Source: Oncomelania hupensis (taxonomy: Eukaryota > Mollusca > Gastropoda > Littorinimorpha > Pomatiopsidae). From it: a stretch of DNA of 64,000 bases. The notes beneath the pieces were generated by a model that was not told the DNA's origin, ran no database searches, and worked only from the letters and a program-made list of their open reading frames with translations. Position 1 is the first letter of the stretch. Each line of letters starts with the position of its first letter. Positions 45,401-50,904 of this stretch are shown piece by piece. The DNA lies in NCBI GenBank assembly GCA_036898135.1, contig CM072523.1, positions 33,108,364 to 33,172,363 of the forward strand, written 5' to 3'. The position numbers and the translations under genes are program-made.

Positions 45401-46292
45401 AGCAACTCTATGACTGTTTTATTTTTGTCAGTTTCCGCTTACCTCACCTAGCAACGCCAATAAACATTGCACTTTTGAGTCATGGTAAGTATGCTTATTA
45501 ATAATAAATTTAGAGATAAAATTTTAATTTGCCTATGATGCCACCACTACTATACTATACTATAAAACCAGGCACAGCATAAAACAAAAGTGCTTATATG
45601 TTTTTAACAGCCTGAAGGCAACCTGCTGACAGACCGCTACAAGTCACTACAGGCCAGGAACTTGATTGAACCCAGAGCCAGAGCCAAGTAAGTTTTGTTT
45701 TTAATCTTCTCTCTGTGCCATGATTATTTATATATTTAAACTAGCAAAACTCCTATTTGACTGTATAAGCATATTAAGTAACTAAGAAATGGCTCACATA
45801 AGCAAGAATCTGCGGAACAAGCTTTGTATGGCCTGCTGTCAATTTAGGGTTTTAAATATAACCATTATGGATCCTCACAAAGTTCTTGCAAATACTTCAA
45901 GGTTTGTCAGAGCAATTATGCTGTGGGTGCAAAGCTGCACAAATTGGAAACGTTAATTTAAATGAAGGAACCTTGGAAAGATAAAGACTTGATCAGATAA
46001 GGAGGATTCAGGTAATTTATTTTTGACTTGCATAATATGTGCAGAAGCGTGATCATATGGAATTAATTATTCAGAAAATTAATGTGATGGACAAAATTTG
46101 CGTAAAATTATGCTCTTCATAAATATTTGAATTTTTCTTTTCTTTTTATATTTTGGGATTTCAAAACATCGAGCTTGTGAAGATGTAGCAACAGTTATGA
46201 TGTTCATTTGTTTTTCTTTCTCTGCCAACAGAAAACAGAAGACAAAGACAAAGAAATTCGAGAAGAAGAGTTTCCGTGAAGTTACCATTTGA
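21435..46292 (+). CDS. NOP53: NOP53 ribosome biogenesis factor (whole gene, 14 coding exons)
   Basis: NOP53 (GLTSCR2/PICT1) is a nucleolar factor of the large ribosomal subunit. It recruits the helicase Mtr4 and the exosome for ITS2 processing. Exons at 21435-21437, 21645-21784, 24256-24341, 25686-25767, 26158-26300, 27312-27373, 28573-28668, 29613-29723, 31314-31472, 36635-36690, 37042-37161, 37936-38002, 45611-45687 and 46232-46292 join in one frame of 420 residues (human about 478). Landmarks are a basic KNKKKSWR near 20, an LFLVE motif at 59-63 where the Mtr4 arch-interacting motif lies, SLDLWG near 146-151, a Lys/Glu-rich coiled coil at about 280-350, and a conserved C-terminus (PEGNLLTDRYKS, NLIEPRARAK, FREVTI). 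Introns are full of transposons. Every exon except the first is supported by homology and phase; exon 1 is weaker. Confidence 0.9.
21645..21784 (+). CDS. NOP53: NOP53 exon 2
   Basis: Acceptor TTTTCCAG, donor GTAAGA, ending in phase 2. It encodes the basic KSYGKNKKKSWRGID and ATEDFLNDERFQLRTQ, aligning with the N-terminal NKKxxWR...FLEDxRLxERT signature of NOP53 proteins. Confidence 0.9.
21990..22905 (-). mobile_element. Non-LTR retrotransposon, endonuclease-RT linker fragment
   Basis: In NOP53 intron 2, antisense to the gene. Minus-strand frames contain GADIGSDHDLVMMSFQLHLK (end of an APE-type endonuclease), CDKRREMKKKKKN, IEDQCQEIENSLNKNNSKKS and EAAVKLLKKGKST. These are the segments that precede the RT core of the same family. 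It has several stops and is truncated at both ends. Confidence 0.8.
23034..23827 (-). mobile_element. Pogo/Tigger-like HTH-only element, copy 2
   Basis: Inverted ends CAGTGGAACCTCTGGTATAC and GGAGGTTCCACTG with TA flanks, in NOP53 intron 2. It is 794 bp and the overall layout is the same as copies 1, 3 and 4. Confidence 0.9.
23293..23526 (-). CDS. HTH-only pogo transposase fragment, open (77 codons)
   Basis: The frame MALRKRNVLSLAERMKVIER through RSLDVEKTQIQLIIKDKE is a Psq/CENP-B-type helix-turn-helix followed by a short unrelated tail. No DDE domain follows. It is nearly identical to the copy at 56.9 kb except for Ser3 to Leu and Gly to Glu in the recognition region. Confidence 0.7.
   Translation of the reverse strand: MALRKRNVLSLAERMKVIERSENGESCLSIARSLDVEKTQIQLIIKDKESVKLRWESGESGKKGNIETESFCTDRLG
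24256..24341 (+). CDS. NOP53: NOP53 exon 3, with arch-interacting motif
   Basis: Acceptor TTTTTTTTCCAG; donor GTGGTG is weak but is the only one that keeps phase 1 into exon 4. It encodes VLIADQTDDQLFLVERVAKG. LFLVE occupies the position of the LFxVD motif by which NOP53 binds the Mtr4 arch domain, with Glu in place of the usual Asp. Confidence 0.85.
25294..25469. mobile_element. hAT-like MITE, 176 bp
   Basis: Perfect 13-bp inverted ends CAGACCTGCCTAC / GTAGGCAGGTCTG, flanked by the direct repeat ATATAA (25,288-25,293 and 25,470-25,475). It has no coding capacity. The CAG start and short TIR suggest hAT, though the visible duplication is 6 rather than 8 bp. Located in NOP53 intron 3. Confidence 0.75.
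25686..25767 (+). CDS. NOP53: NOP53 exon 4
   Basis: Acceptor CCATTTTAG, donor GTGAGT, ending in phase 2. It encodes RAKELKCYSALKNMSMIKPP, which fits the family's lysine-rich stretch before the EEKVIRRELR-type helix. A second open frame through the exon was discarded because it does not join exon 5. Confidence 0.85.
26158..26300 (+). CDS. NOP53: NOP53 exon 5
   Basis: Acceptor TTTTTGCAG, donor GTACGA, phase 1 at its end. It encodes YPEDPDIEEKVIRRELRSIR and ends at SLDLWG, matching the YDLWA-type tryptophan motif of the family. Confidence 0.9.
26429..27215 (-). mobile_element. Pogo/Tigger-like HTH-only element, copy 3
   Basis: In NOP53 intron 5, flanked by TA. Ends CAGTGGAACCTCCGGTATAC and GGAGGTTCCACTG. 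The HTH frame starts at the ATG at 26,913 on the minus strand and is diverted near its end by a small indel (ESGEKWRKGKHRN instead of ESGEKGNIETES). Confidence 0.9.
27312..27373 (+). CDS. NOP53: NOP53 exon 6
   Basis: Acceptor TTTTGCAG, donor GTATTC, phase 0 at its end. It encodes EEKQEGEEFFNQVTKQERVQ, aligned with the human DEFFLEQTKKKGVK region. Confidence 0.88.
27693..28000 (+). mobile_element. Non-LTR retrotransposon 3' fragment
   Basis: In NOP53 intron 6, sense orientation. The DNA matches the end of the 44-45-kb element (IGQHEDLLTVVKKRKL-like, WEDNIREWTGLTLSEAMR) with frame breaks. It finishes with the GATAGGATAGG tail. Confidence 0.85.
28130..28400 (+). repeat. Decayed tRNA/5S chimeric SINE copy
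   Basis: It shares with the clean copy at 47.8 kb the 5S-like GTTAGTACTTGGATGGGTGA, the TGAGTACCTGGATCTG / GAGTACCTACT block and AGGTAAAGCAGAGAGGGAGA. The tRNA-like part is heavily mutated. Located in NOP53 intron 6. Confidence 0.75.
28573..28668 (+). CDS. NOP53: NOP53 exon 7
   Basis: Acceptor TTATTTTCAG, donor GTAAAA, phase 0 both ends. It encodes TPKNLKRKVSERLPVEPPHP and SVNPAYDDHQ. The NPAYDDHQ matches the conserved YNPSFEDHQ of NOP53. Confidence 0.93.
28696..29361. mobile_element. PiggyBac-like MITE, 666 bp
   Basis: The 14-bp inverted ends CTCTTTCCCTGCCA / TGGCAGGGAAAGAG are each bordered by TTAA (28,692-28,695 and 29,362-29,365), the piggyBac target duplication. There is no transposase frame. 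The right subterminal part carries two identical 20-bp palindromes (29,286-29,305 and 29,328-29,347). Located in NOP53 intron 7. Confidence 0.85.
29613..29723 (+). CDS. NOP53: NOP53 exon 8
   Basis: Acceptor TTCTTCTCCAG, donor GTAACG, phase 0 both ends. It encodes ALLLDAYIVEAKKEKAERKV and the segment ending EAPTQ, matching the [20 protein letters not shown] helix of the human protein. Confidence 0.9.
29826..30776 (+). mobile_element. hAT-like element with BED-finger remnant
   Basis: Imperfect inverted ends CAGGCCTGAAAATG / CATTTTCAGGGCTG, with no clean 8-bp duplication. Inside, 30,242-30,545 encodes MPKIKNAEDGGQTPPKKK, a Trp/Cys-containing stretch and, after a frameshift, NAIERHVNCGRQKQLQ. 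This resembles the N-terminal BED-type zinc finger of some hAT transposases. No catalytic part is present. Located in NOP53 intron 8. Confidence 0.6.
31040..31165 (+). repeat. Probable LINE/SINE 3' tail with ATCTAAA repeat
   Basis: A GC-rich block (GGCGCGCCACAGGCTGCGAC, then CCCGATAAAAAGGGACAATA) ends in tandem TCTAAAA units, the layout of a 5'-truncated retroposon. Only one copy is seen here, so the family is unknown. Confidence 0.4.
31314..31472 (+). CDS. NOP53: NOP53 exon 9
   Basis: Acceptor TTTTTGACCAG, donor GTAAGT, phase 0 both ends. It encodes ATWLAEMSGCLFDEGHPDDD, a Pro-Pro segment, and a basic KKTRKKRRKELEAKIL that starts the long charged helix of the C-terminal half. Confidence 0.9.
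32430..33240 (+). repeat. Gag-region internal repeats of DIRS copy 1
   Basis: The phrase centred on CACTTCCGCTTCCGGTCGTG plus GGGGCTCTGGTTTCCGG recurs about five times. A larger block (GGATTCAGCCTGGGTCGGGA onward) is duplicated at about 32,443 and 32,744. The encoded unit is rich in Gly, Phe and Arg (RSWGGGSGF). Confidence 0.75.
33621..33684 (+). mobile_element. Micro-retroposon copy S1 (64 nt)
   Basis: Starts CCGGTCCTGATTTGGCTCGA, ends GGACCTAAAGCAACAATCAA plus a CAAT tail, and is flanked by an exact duplication CCCCAGGTGGT (33,610-33,620 and 33,685-33,695). It matches only the last 60-odd bases of the 700-bp retroposon. Inserted in the gag part of DIRS copy 1. Confidence 0.9.
34780..35400 (+). 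pseudogene. DIRS copy 1 reverse transcriptase remnant
   Basis: Successive frames read LSLSPWVFTGFVKEPAAVVR, LLVKASAHVLCLKYTSLVLL and SELSPSQVS..., collinear with the RT of copy 2 (KALPFGLSLSPWVFTRIVKE, DDWLVKASSH, SELSPSQVFNYLG). The DD of the catalytic YLDD box and several other residues are lost, and frameshifts separate the pieces. Confidence 0.8.
36635..36690 (+). CDS. NOP53: NOP53 exon 10
   Basis: Acceptor TTTTTATTTACAG, donor GTTTGT, phase 2 at its end. It encodes KRDMERKKKIGLKEHKVY, part of the charged helix. Confidence 0.85.
37042..37161 (+). CDS. NOP53: NOP53 exon 11
   Basis: Acceptor TTTCTTTCATCAG. It encodes the Lys/Glu/Gln coiled coil LAKMRSELAQEKRKQEKRQQ and ends KRLGKN plus the first two bases of a Lys codon, matching the human RRLGRLK just before YQAPDID. 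It is followed by a U12-type donor. Confidence 0.9.
   Translation, partial: SSEDEIRVGTREKKTREAATGQGKEDGREEDGNQKAGQK
37162..37935 (+). other. NOP53: U12-type intron of NOP53 with AT-AA ends
   Basis: The intron starts ATATCCTTTT, the AT-class minor-spliceosome donor. It contains TTCCTTAAC (37,918-37,926), an exact match to the U12 branch-site consensus, about 10 bases from the 3' end. The reading frame and protein alignment (GKNK-FETPD against human GRLK-YQAPD) fix the junction. With a U12 donor the last two intron bases are AA, and an AG end would shift the frame. There is no pyrimidine tract, as expected for U12 introns. A SINE fragment lies inside. Confidence 0.85.
37307..37632 (-). repeat. 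SINE family A copy inside the U12-type intron
   Basis: Contains TTCTTATATAGCGCTTTTCC and GAGCTGCTCAAGG (3' end of the family on the minus strand) and a body block with GTCCGTTATGATGGAATG shared with 1.9 kb. The tRNA-like head is missing. A T-run of about 20 at 37,303 is its reversed A-rich tail. Confidence 0.8.
37936..38002 (+). CDS. NOP53: NOP53 exon 12
   Basis: Starts with the third base of the split Lys codon and encodes FETPDLELKLTTELVPNLRS-VK, matching human [20 protein letters not shown]. Donor GTAAGT, phase 0. Confidence 0.92.
39826..40160 (+). repeat. About 118-bp tandem repeat in the DIRS copy 2 gag region
   Basis: GGGGGCTCTGGTTTCCGG recurs at about 39,857, 39,974 and 40,091, a period of 117-118 bp (about 39 codons). 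The encoded unit is RSWGGGSGFRYGG-like. Homologous units occur in copy 1, so the repeats belong to the element. Confidence 0.8.
40182..40884 (+). mobile_element. Full-length 700-bp retroposon, second complete copy
   Basis: Flanked by an exact 12-bp duplication TGTTCACCCTTC (40,170-40,181 and 40,885-40,896) and inserted in DIRS gag. It matches the copy at 8793-9492 along its whole length. It contains a hairpin CTGTCTTGCCT / AGGCAAGACAG (about 40,265-40,290), a TATAAATAG at about 40,339 and an AATC tail. There is no coding frame. Confidence 0.92.
40913..42200 (+). pseudogene. DIRS copy 2 gag-like region running into the RT N-terminus
   Basis: One open frame covers a Pro/Ser-rich start, FFVDWAFSTARGLKEGEASS and the gag-like stretch RSLLQALYTSIVLGCESQAF...LLLARRDAFLQS, which resembles the LARRDA segment of DIRS gag proteins. 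It ends with PPEAQAILDAEVIALLQKGA, the usual lead into RT. A deletion and frame change at about 42,200 remove the first RT motifs, so it cannot make an intact polyprotein. Confidence 0.75.
42202..43460 (+). pseudogene. DIRS copy 2 RT and RNase H, frame-broken
   Basis: RT motifs are clear: SIDLSDAYFHVSIHP, FKALPFGLSLSPWVFTRIVK, the catalytic AYLDDWLVKA, and VFNYLGMSFDTRDW. RNase H begins at VAEIFTDVSLVGWSAHTG. The frame shifts at about 42,990, after which the correct sequence continues as SQDQLSWHISRLEMEAVCLA in another frame. A 65-bp retroposon then interrupts it, and it resumes as HVSGSVKVFADLLSRP. The YLDD box is intact, but the protein is not producible in one piece. Confidence 0.88.
43089..43153 (-). 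mobile_element. Micro-retroposon copy S2 (65 nt)
   Basis: Minus orientation. It starts at the same nucleotide as S1 (CCGGTCCTGATTTGG) and ends with an ATCA tail. It is flanked by an exact 11-bp duplication CCTGCCTCGGG (43,078-43,088 and 43,154-43,164). Inserted in the DIRS RNase H region. Confidence 0.92.
44048..45224 (+). mobile_element. 5'-truncated non-LTR retrotransposon insertion
   Basis: Bounded by an exact 13-bp duplication ATTATTAAAATTT (44,035-44,047 and 45,225-45,237). It carries the 3' two thirds of an RT frame and ends in GGATAGGATAGG, the family tail. It is the youngest-looking copy of the family found five other times in the window. Confidence 0.93.
44060..45218 (+). CDS. Non-LTR reverse transcriptase, partial but open
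   Basis: The frame is open from the truncation point (LRIICEKYLQHQQHLYHVF) with no internal stop. It keeps RT motif FIDFKKAFDRVWH, VRQGCLLSPTLFN, the catalytic FADDIDGLAGEEQELEQL, the thumb (SAEKTKMM...HSFKYLGAIV) and a long C-terminal tail ending SVVPLRPSGYGTG. The endonuclease and RT N-terminus are missing, so it is dead as a mobile element. The clade is RTE- or I-related by eye; a tree is needed to say which. Confidence 0.9.
45611..45687 (+). CDS. NOP53: NOP53 exon 13
   Basis: Acceptor TTTTTAACAG, donor GTAAGT, phase 2 at its end. It encodes PEGNLLTDRYKSLQARNLIE-PRARA, nearly identical to the human [20 protein letters not shown], the most conserved NOP53 block. Confidence 0.96.
46232..46292 (+). 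CDS. NOP53: NOP53 exon 14, stop codon
   Basis: Acceptor CTCTGCCAACAG. It completes a Lys codon, then encodes KQKTKTKKFEKKSFREVTI and TGA, matching the family's KLVEKRAFREIQL-type C-terminus. The 3' UTR follows. Confidence 0.95.
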
Positions 46293-46524
46293 TGGACTAA
46301 CACAAGTGATGGGATGAATGGGTTAGTACAAATACAAGTTATTGATTAATTAGTGTAATAATTCAATTAAAACAATTTTGCACAAGATTTTTTAAGATCA
46401 TCTAATTTTAAAATTGTATGACACATCAAGTTTTTTGTTGCAACAAATCATGTTGTCATATTTGAATTAGGTCACTGGCATTTCTGTTAAAAGTTTGTAG
46501 GATGTACAGATTCTTTGACGAGAT

Positions 46525-46530
46525 AATAAA
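46525..46530 (+). terminator. NOP53: NOP53 poly(A) signal
   Basis: AATAAA 233 bases after the stop codon, the first canonical signal downstream. The cleavage site is not directly visible. Confidence 0.6.
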
Positions 46531-47579
46531 GAGTTGTTGAATTGTATAGATGTGCAAATGTTATATTACAGAACATATTCTGAATGTGTGATGGTTATTT
46601 ACAGAAAATATTCTTTGATAACAGGCATTATTTTCTTCACCCACAAAAATGTATCGGTCAACAGATAAATACAAGTTGGTGTTTGTCAATGTATTATGTT
46701 TTGATTACAAAGATAACTTTAGTAGCAGCATGTGAACAAATGTGGTTTTATTACAGAACATGTTTGTTTTCATTGCAGGTTGAAATTCAGGTGCATTTTT
46801 GTGAAAAGGAAATTGTGCATCAGGAATAGTTTTGTTGTAATAAAATAATGCTGGGCAGTGCAAACGAATGAGTATGTCTTCTATGTGTGTGCATGGTTTT
46901 CTACTGTGCGTTTTAAGTTTTCTGTCAAAAATAGCCTCTGCAATCTGCACAAAACTAATCTAGAACTCATATTAATGGTGATGTTTTTGGGACAATTTTA
47001 TTTTCAAAATCACTCATTAATGTGTATCTCGCTACAATGAACACTGCTCATTCCCTCTGTTTTCAGCGTTTGTGATAGCTGCATATTCAGTATTCCATGA
47101 TGATCCGAGCCTCATTCAGCATTTTCATTTTGCACATTTGACATGAAATTTCATTTTGTACAAATTAATTTCACTCACATCTGATCGTGAAGAAGTTAAT
47201 CTCCAAGTCTCCATTTTTAACATTTCAACATACATTTTACTACAAACCATTACCAAGACAATCCACTGCTTTCAACTCTCACTTTTTTCAATACAAATAA
47301 GTGCTCTGTGGAAACACATTGGGTCATACTGGGAACACCACACAGCACACACACTCTCCCTCTAATTCAACTCTTTTCTATACTTTGCTATGCTATTGTG
47401 TAGCACCAGTGCTTACATACTGACATACACATACCTCTCTTTTGAAAATCACAGTGTGTAGACCCAACATAGTATACAAAATTTCGGTAGAAAAACCTCA
47501 TATATCTTCATGTTAGAGTATGCTTGCAACATTAATCTAGCATTGACTACTGTTGTTTCAAAGAGAGTTGGATTCTAAC
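46531..47579. other. Intergenic AT-rich sequence
   Basis: Between NOP53's poly(A) signal and the small frame at 47.6 kb. I see no conserved coding sequence, RNA gene or repeat unit. Confidence 0.5.
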
Positions 47580-47729
47580 ATGGAAGGGGACACTGAAAGT
47601 GATACAAGTGGACAAAGTGGTGAAGAAGAAAGGGATGAAGGTGAAGCGCAATTCCAGCACTGTAGGTTCACTCTACAATTAGAGGGAGATAACATTGTTG
47701 TTCACAACAATCGGGGAAAGGTCTATTAA
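47580..47729 (+). CDS. Small acidic ORF of unknown function (49 codons)
   Basis: An ATG in CTAACATGG context opens a frame with an acidic leader (MEGDTESDTSGQSGEEERDE) and a more ordinary end (CRFTLQLEGDNIVVHNNRGK-VY). It is not recognised as any family. It could be a first exon, since GGGGAAAGGTCTAT contains a possible weak donor, or it could be chance. It lies between two convergent genes. Confidence 0.25.
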   Translation: MEGDTESDTSGQSGEEERDEGEAQFQHCRFTLQLEGDNIVVHNNRGKVY

Positions 47730-47845
47730 TGAACTGGTGCCTCCCTTACACTGCTTGTAGCTTATTCTGTGGGAATCCGATGTGAACATTTTGGGAGAGA
47801 GGGGTGTGTGTGTATTTTTGTAATAAATCGGTTAATAGCAAAGAT

Positions 47846-48135
47846 GTGTCGGATAGCTCAGTGGTTGGAGCACTCGCTACTGTGTCGCAAGTTAAGCACC
47901 GTCCAGTGCGGTTAGCACTTGGATGGGTGACCGCAAACCGTGAAGCGACAAATAACAACGCCCCTAGTTGACTCAACTGTGACTGAGTACCTACTCTCTT
48001 AAGGGTGGGGAAGGTAAAGCAGCGAGGGAGAGATGGGCATCACCCTCATTACGCTGGCCCAAGATAAGTGTGATCTCCAACATCACGCTCCCCTACGGCC
48101 ACAAGGCTATGGGACTACCTTTACCTTTTTTTTTT
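47846..48135 (+). repeat. tRNA/5S-rRNA chimeric SINE, clean copy
   Basis: Flanked by an exact 14-bp duplication TTAATAGCAAAGAT (47,832-47,845 and 48,136-48,149). The 5' part GGATAGCTCAGTGGTTGGAG is tRNA-like with a good A box. It is followed by AAGTTAAGCACCGTCC and GGTTAGCACTTGGATGGGTG, which match the second half of 5S rRNA (AAGCTAAGC..., GGTTAGTACTTGGATGGGAG). A unique 3' body follows, ending ACCTTTACC plus an uninterrupted T run that could itself be a pol III terminator. A decayed relative lies at 28.1 kb. Confidence 0.85.
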
Positions 48136-48239
48136 TTAATAGCAAAGATAATTCTGGTGCGTGTGTATTGAAAAAAAAATAAATCGGTCAATAGCACAGA
48201 TAATTTTATCAAACTTGGCTATTGGTTAGTCCATTCTAA

Positions 48240-48245
48240 TTTATT
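48240..48245 (-). terminator. ZNHIT1: ZNHIT1 poly(A) signal
   Basis: AATAAA on the minus strand (TTTATT on plus), about 430 bases past the ZNHIT1 stop codon. No closer canonical signal was noticed. Confidence 0.5.
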
Positions 48246-48676
48246 TCCTTATGGACCTAATGTTGCAAGTCTCTTATTACATTTCTTGTTTTTTAAATAT
48301 TGTTTTAATAACTCGTACAAATTGGCCATTTGTGAACGATATAAGGGGAAGCAACTCGCGCCAGTATATAATAATGATTGCTGCATCATGCTGCCTGTAT
48401 TTTACAAATTGTCGTCTCCTCTTCACCAACACAGAATAACTCCTTCCAAAGAAATCCTTTGAGTGAACAAAATGCGCTGCATCCTTATCCATCAACTTTT
48501 CCAATACTTCCACTGCAGAGCTGAACATTTATGCAATGCGGAAGCATTGGTTGATCTACACGTGTTCAAAATTCTGTCAAGGCAGAATGTATTGCTTCTG
48601 TGTAGTGCTTCGCTTCTAACTTCAAATCCTTGTCACTTGAGCTCCGAATTCTTCAAGCTTCTTTTTCTCAGTATAC

Positions 48677-48698
48677 TCATGCTGTCCATTTTAAACAC
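48677..48698 (-). CDS. ZNHIT1: ZNHIT1 last exon
   Basis: Acceptor CTGTTTCAG on the minus strand. It completes an Arg codon and encodes CLKWTA and TGA, matching the human C-terminus CLKWTV. Only 22 bases are coding. The following 430 bases are 3' UTR. Confidence 0.9.
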
Positions 48699-49068
48699 CT
48701 GAAACAGACAAGCACTCATGAATGCAAATTGTATTCAAACAGTACATTCTACTCAAATATGTATAGCAGAAGAAGAAAAAAGGGTGGTGTGACTATCAGA
48801 TACAAAGAACTAGTGATAACAAATGCAAAGCACTCCAGCTGAATATCTCAAATACAATACAAGGTTGAGCTACCTTAAGACTGTTCGCCACTAACAATGA
48901 TCATCCTAACAAACAAATAAGTACATACCTTTTCGTGCATGGTATAGGTGGTGATCAAGCTATTACAATCAATCAATTTTTTTAAAATTGAAAAATGTAT
49001 GGATAAAGACAAAGACTTGAAAGTTTGATTGTTCATACATTTTGATAATGACTGTAATTGACTGTTAC

Positions 49069-49238
49069 CTTGTGTCTTGATGTGTTCCTAGACACTTGAT
49101 GCAGCAGTACCGGGCACCACACTGTACACAGGTGTAGTTAGAAGGAAAGCCACACACTGCACAGAAATGCCGCTCTGGCAATTTTGATGGTGGTGCACAG
49201 GCTGAGAAGTATGTCGCTCCCTCACGGTTCATCATTTG
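49069..49238 (-). CDS. ZNHIT1: ZNHIT1 HIT zinc-finger exon
   Basis: ZNHIT1 (p18Hamlet, yeast Vps71/Swc6) is a subunit of the SRCAP/SWR1 complex that deposits H2A.Z. The exon, acceptor CAATAG and donor GTAACA, encodes QMMNREGATYFSACAPPSKL and then the HIT finger: FCAVCGFPSNYTCVQCGARY-CCIKCLGTHQDTR. The zinc ligands pair as CxxC, CxxC, a C...C in YCCIKC and H/C at GTHQ...C, the last Cys coming from the final exon. It starts and ends in phases 0 and 2, consistent with its neighbours. Confidence 0.96.
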
Positions 49239-49524
49239 CTATTGGCATACATAAACAATTAAGATATAGAAATACAAGCACATGCATACAAAGGTTTAAG
49301 CAGCCACATAATCCATGAATTTCTAGAATAGGGGGGAGAAAATAATATTTTTCATCTTCCCCACTATACTAGTAACCCATAGTCTACCAGAAGTTCATTT
49401 GCCCATTAACATCTTTAATACAAAATGACACTACAATTTGTCTGCACATGAGGAGAGACAATCAGACATGGTACCTATTTACTTGACAAAGGTATCGTCA
49501 GCTATGAAAACAGGAAGTGAAGAG

Positions 49525-50247
49525 CAGAGATGCCAACCCTCACGGTTTCGCCATATTATTTTCCGGTGGCTAAGTTTTTTTACGGATTTACGCTGAAGTC
49601 ATTTTTCTTACGGCAAGAATAATTTTTACAAGAATATATATTTGCAGCCGATGATTATGGCAAAAGGACTGTTACACGTTTCAGACTGATTACACTTAAG
49701 CACTGTCACAGTATAAAATAATGCAGCATATTATATAACGACCTTATAAGGTAATCAATCTATTTGATAGCTTCAATTATTGAAGCAATAATTGAAGCTT
49801 GCTTTAGTTTAACTAATTGCATATCATAGTTCACAACCTTGTTAGCTGCGCTGAAGCAGCAGCAGCAGACAAAACAATGCAAAGAAATCAATGAGATTTA
49901 CCTTTTTAAAAAAAATTGTATGCCGATACACAACCTCAAAGCGATTTATTTTAATTAACTCTTAACATTGTGCTGTACATGATTCTGATTCGTAGCAGGT
50001 TGATGTAAAAAATTTTGCGAACTGACATCGATTATCCTTCTGACTACAGTCGGGGTCAAGTTTTACCACGGATTATTATAGAATTCTTTTTGCGGAGCTC
50101 AGTCATCTTTGATTTTTCCGATATGATTTTTATTAAGAAATCTCAATCCTGGACCTTTGCTCCCTCTTGTCTACTGACAAAATTTTAAATCTACTGACAA
50201 TTTATAAATTTCTCACTGACAAATTTTTCTGCAGGTTGGCATCTCTG
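49525..50247. mobile_element. hAT-like non-autonomous element, 723 bp
   Basis: Perfect 14-bp inverted ends CAGAGATGCCAACC / GGTTGGCATCTCTG inside a ZNHIT1 intron. No transposase frame. The flanks do not give a clean 8-bp duplication (GTGAAGAG against GATGAGGA), so the superfamily call rests on the CAGAGATG end. Confidence 0.7.
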
Positions 50248-50904
50248 GATGAGGAAGGAAAAAGAACATCCGTTGGACGACTTTATGAATATTTACATGC
50301 ACCCCTGTTTTACAAATGAAACAATAGATAACATCTTAAGCTGCCAAAGAATTAGAAATGAAAAAAAAAGTCTGGTGTCAATTGTGCTTTTATGAATATT
50401 CTTGAATAAAGATTTGTATTTGCTGGAGAATCCACACCTTAACATTGCATCCATCTATGTGTTCAGCTAGTTTTCCTTATCTTATATTATATTTAAATGA
50501 AACTATCTGTCACTTTGGTGATCAATCTATATTTGCTCAATGTGCTGAAGGTTCACTGGTTATACAATTTCCAAAACTGACACTAATCATAGGAAAAGAT
50601 CCCTAACCTCACAAAATTTACTCTTTATTATAAACGTTTAGAGAAAAACAAAACACACACCACGAACATTCATAACCCACAAAACAAAGTAAACATGTGT
50701 ACTTATATGAGATAAGGATAAATGTTCTCTTACAGTACAATATTAAAGTTTCAGACTTAAGTCATACAACATATAACCTTTAGTTTGTGAACAGGCTTAC
50801 ACAGCTGTGAAAAGAATTAAATTGTAATGCAAATACTTCAGTTGTATTGTAAAAAATATAAATAAATTAAAAAATCCTAATGTTGCTGATAATATTATTC
50901 TCAC

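Larger units (their letters stand above)
38974..45528 (+). mobile_element. DIRS-like retrotransposon, copy 2, with nested insertions
   Basis: Fills NOP53 intron 12. The left terminus (ATTAATTTCACATACTATAC, CATGACTC) is inverted at about 45,300-45,528. The internal complementary region sits at about 43,990-45,290 and is split by a LINE (44,048-45,224). Coding content runs gag-like (40.9-42.1 kb), RT (42.1-42.8), RNase H (42.9-43.4) and a DIRS-type downstream region (43.4-43.8). A tyrosine recombinase frame, normally next, is absent. Other insertions are at 40,182-40,884 and 43,089-43,153. DIRS elements replicate via circular intermediates and give no target duplication; none is seen. Confidence 0.85.

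Noticed and set aside
47846..47970. Genuine tRNA or 5S rRNA gene
   Set aside because: Only parts of each are present, fused together, with target duplications around a 290-bp SINE.
48277..48676. Protein-like frames on the minus strand (EVLEKLMDKDAAHFVHSKDF, LEAKHYTEAIHSAL) suggesting a frameshifted pseudogene
   Set aside because: They lie immediately after the ZNHIT1 stop codon and before its poly(A) signal, so this is 3' UTR. The apparent pieces require several frame changes and match no family.
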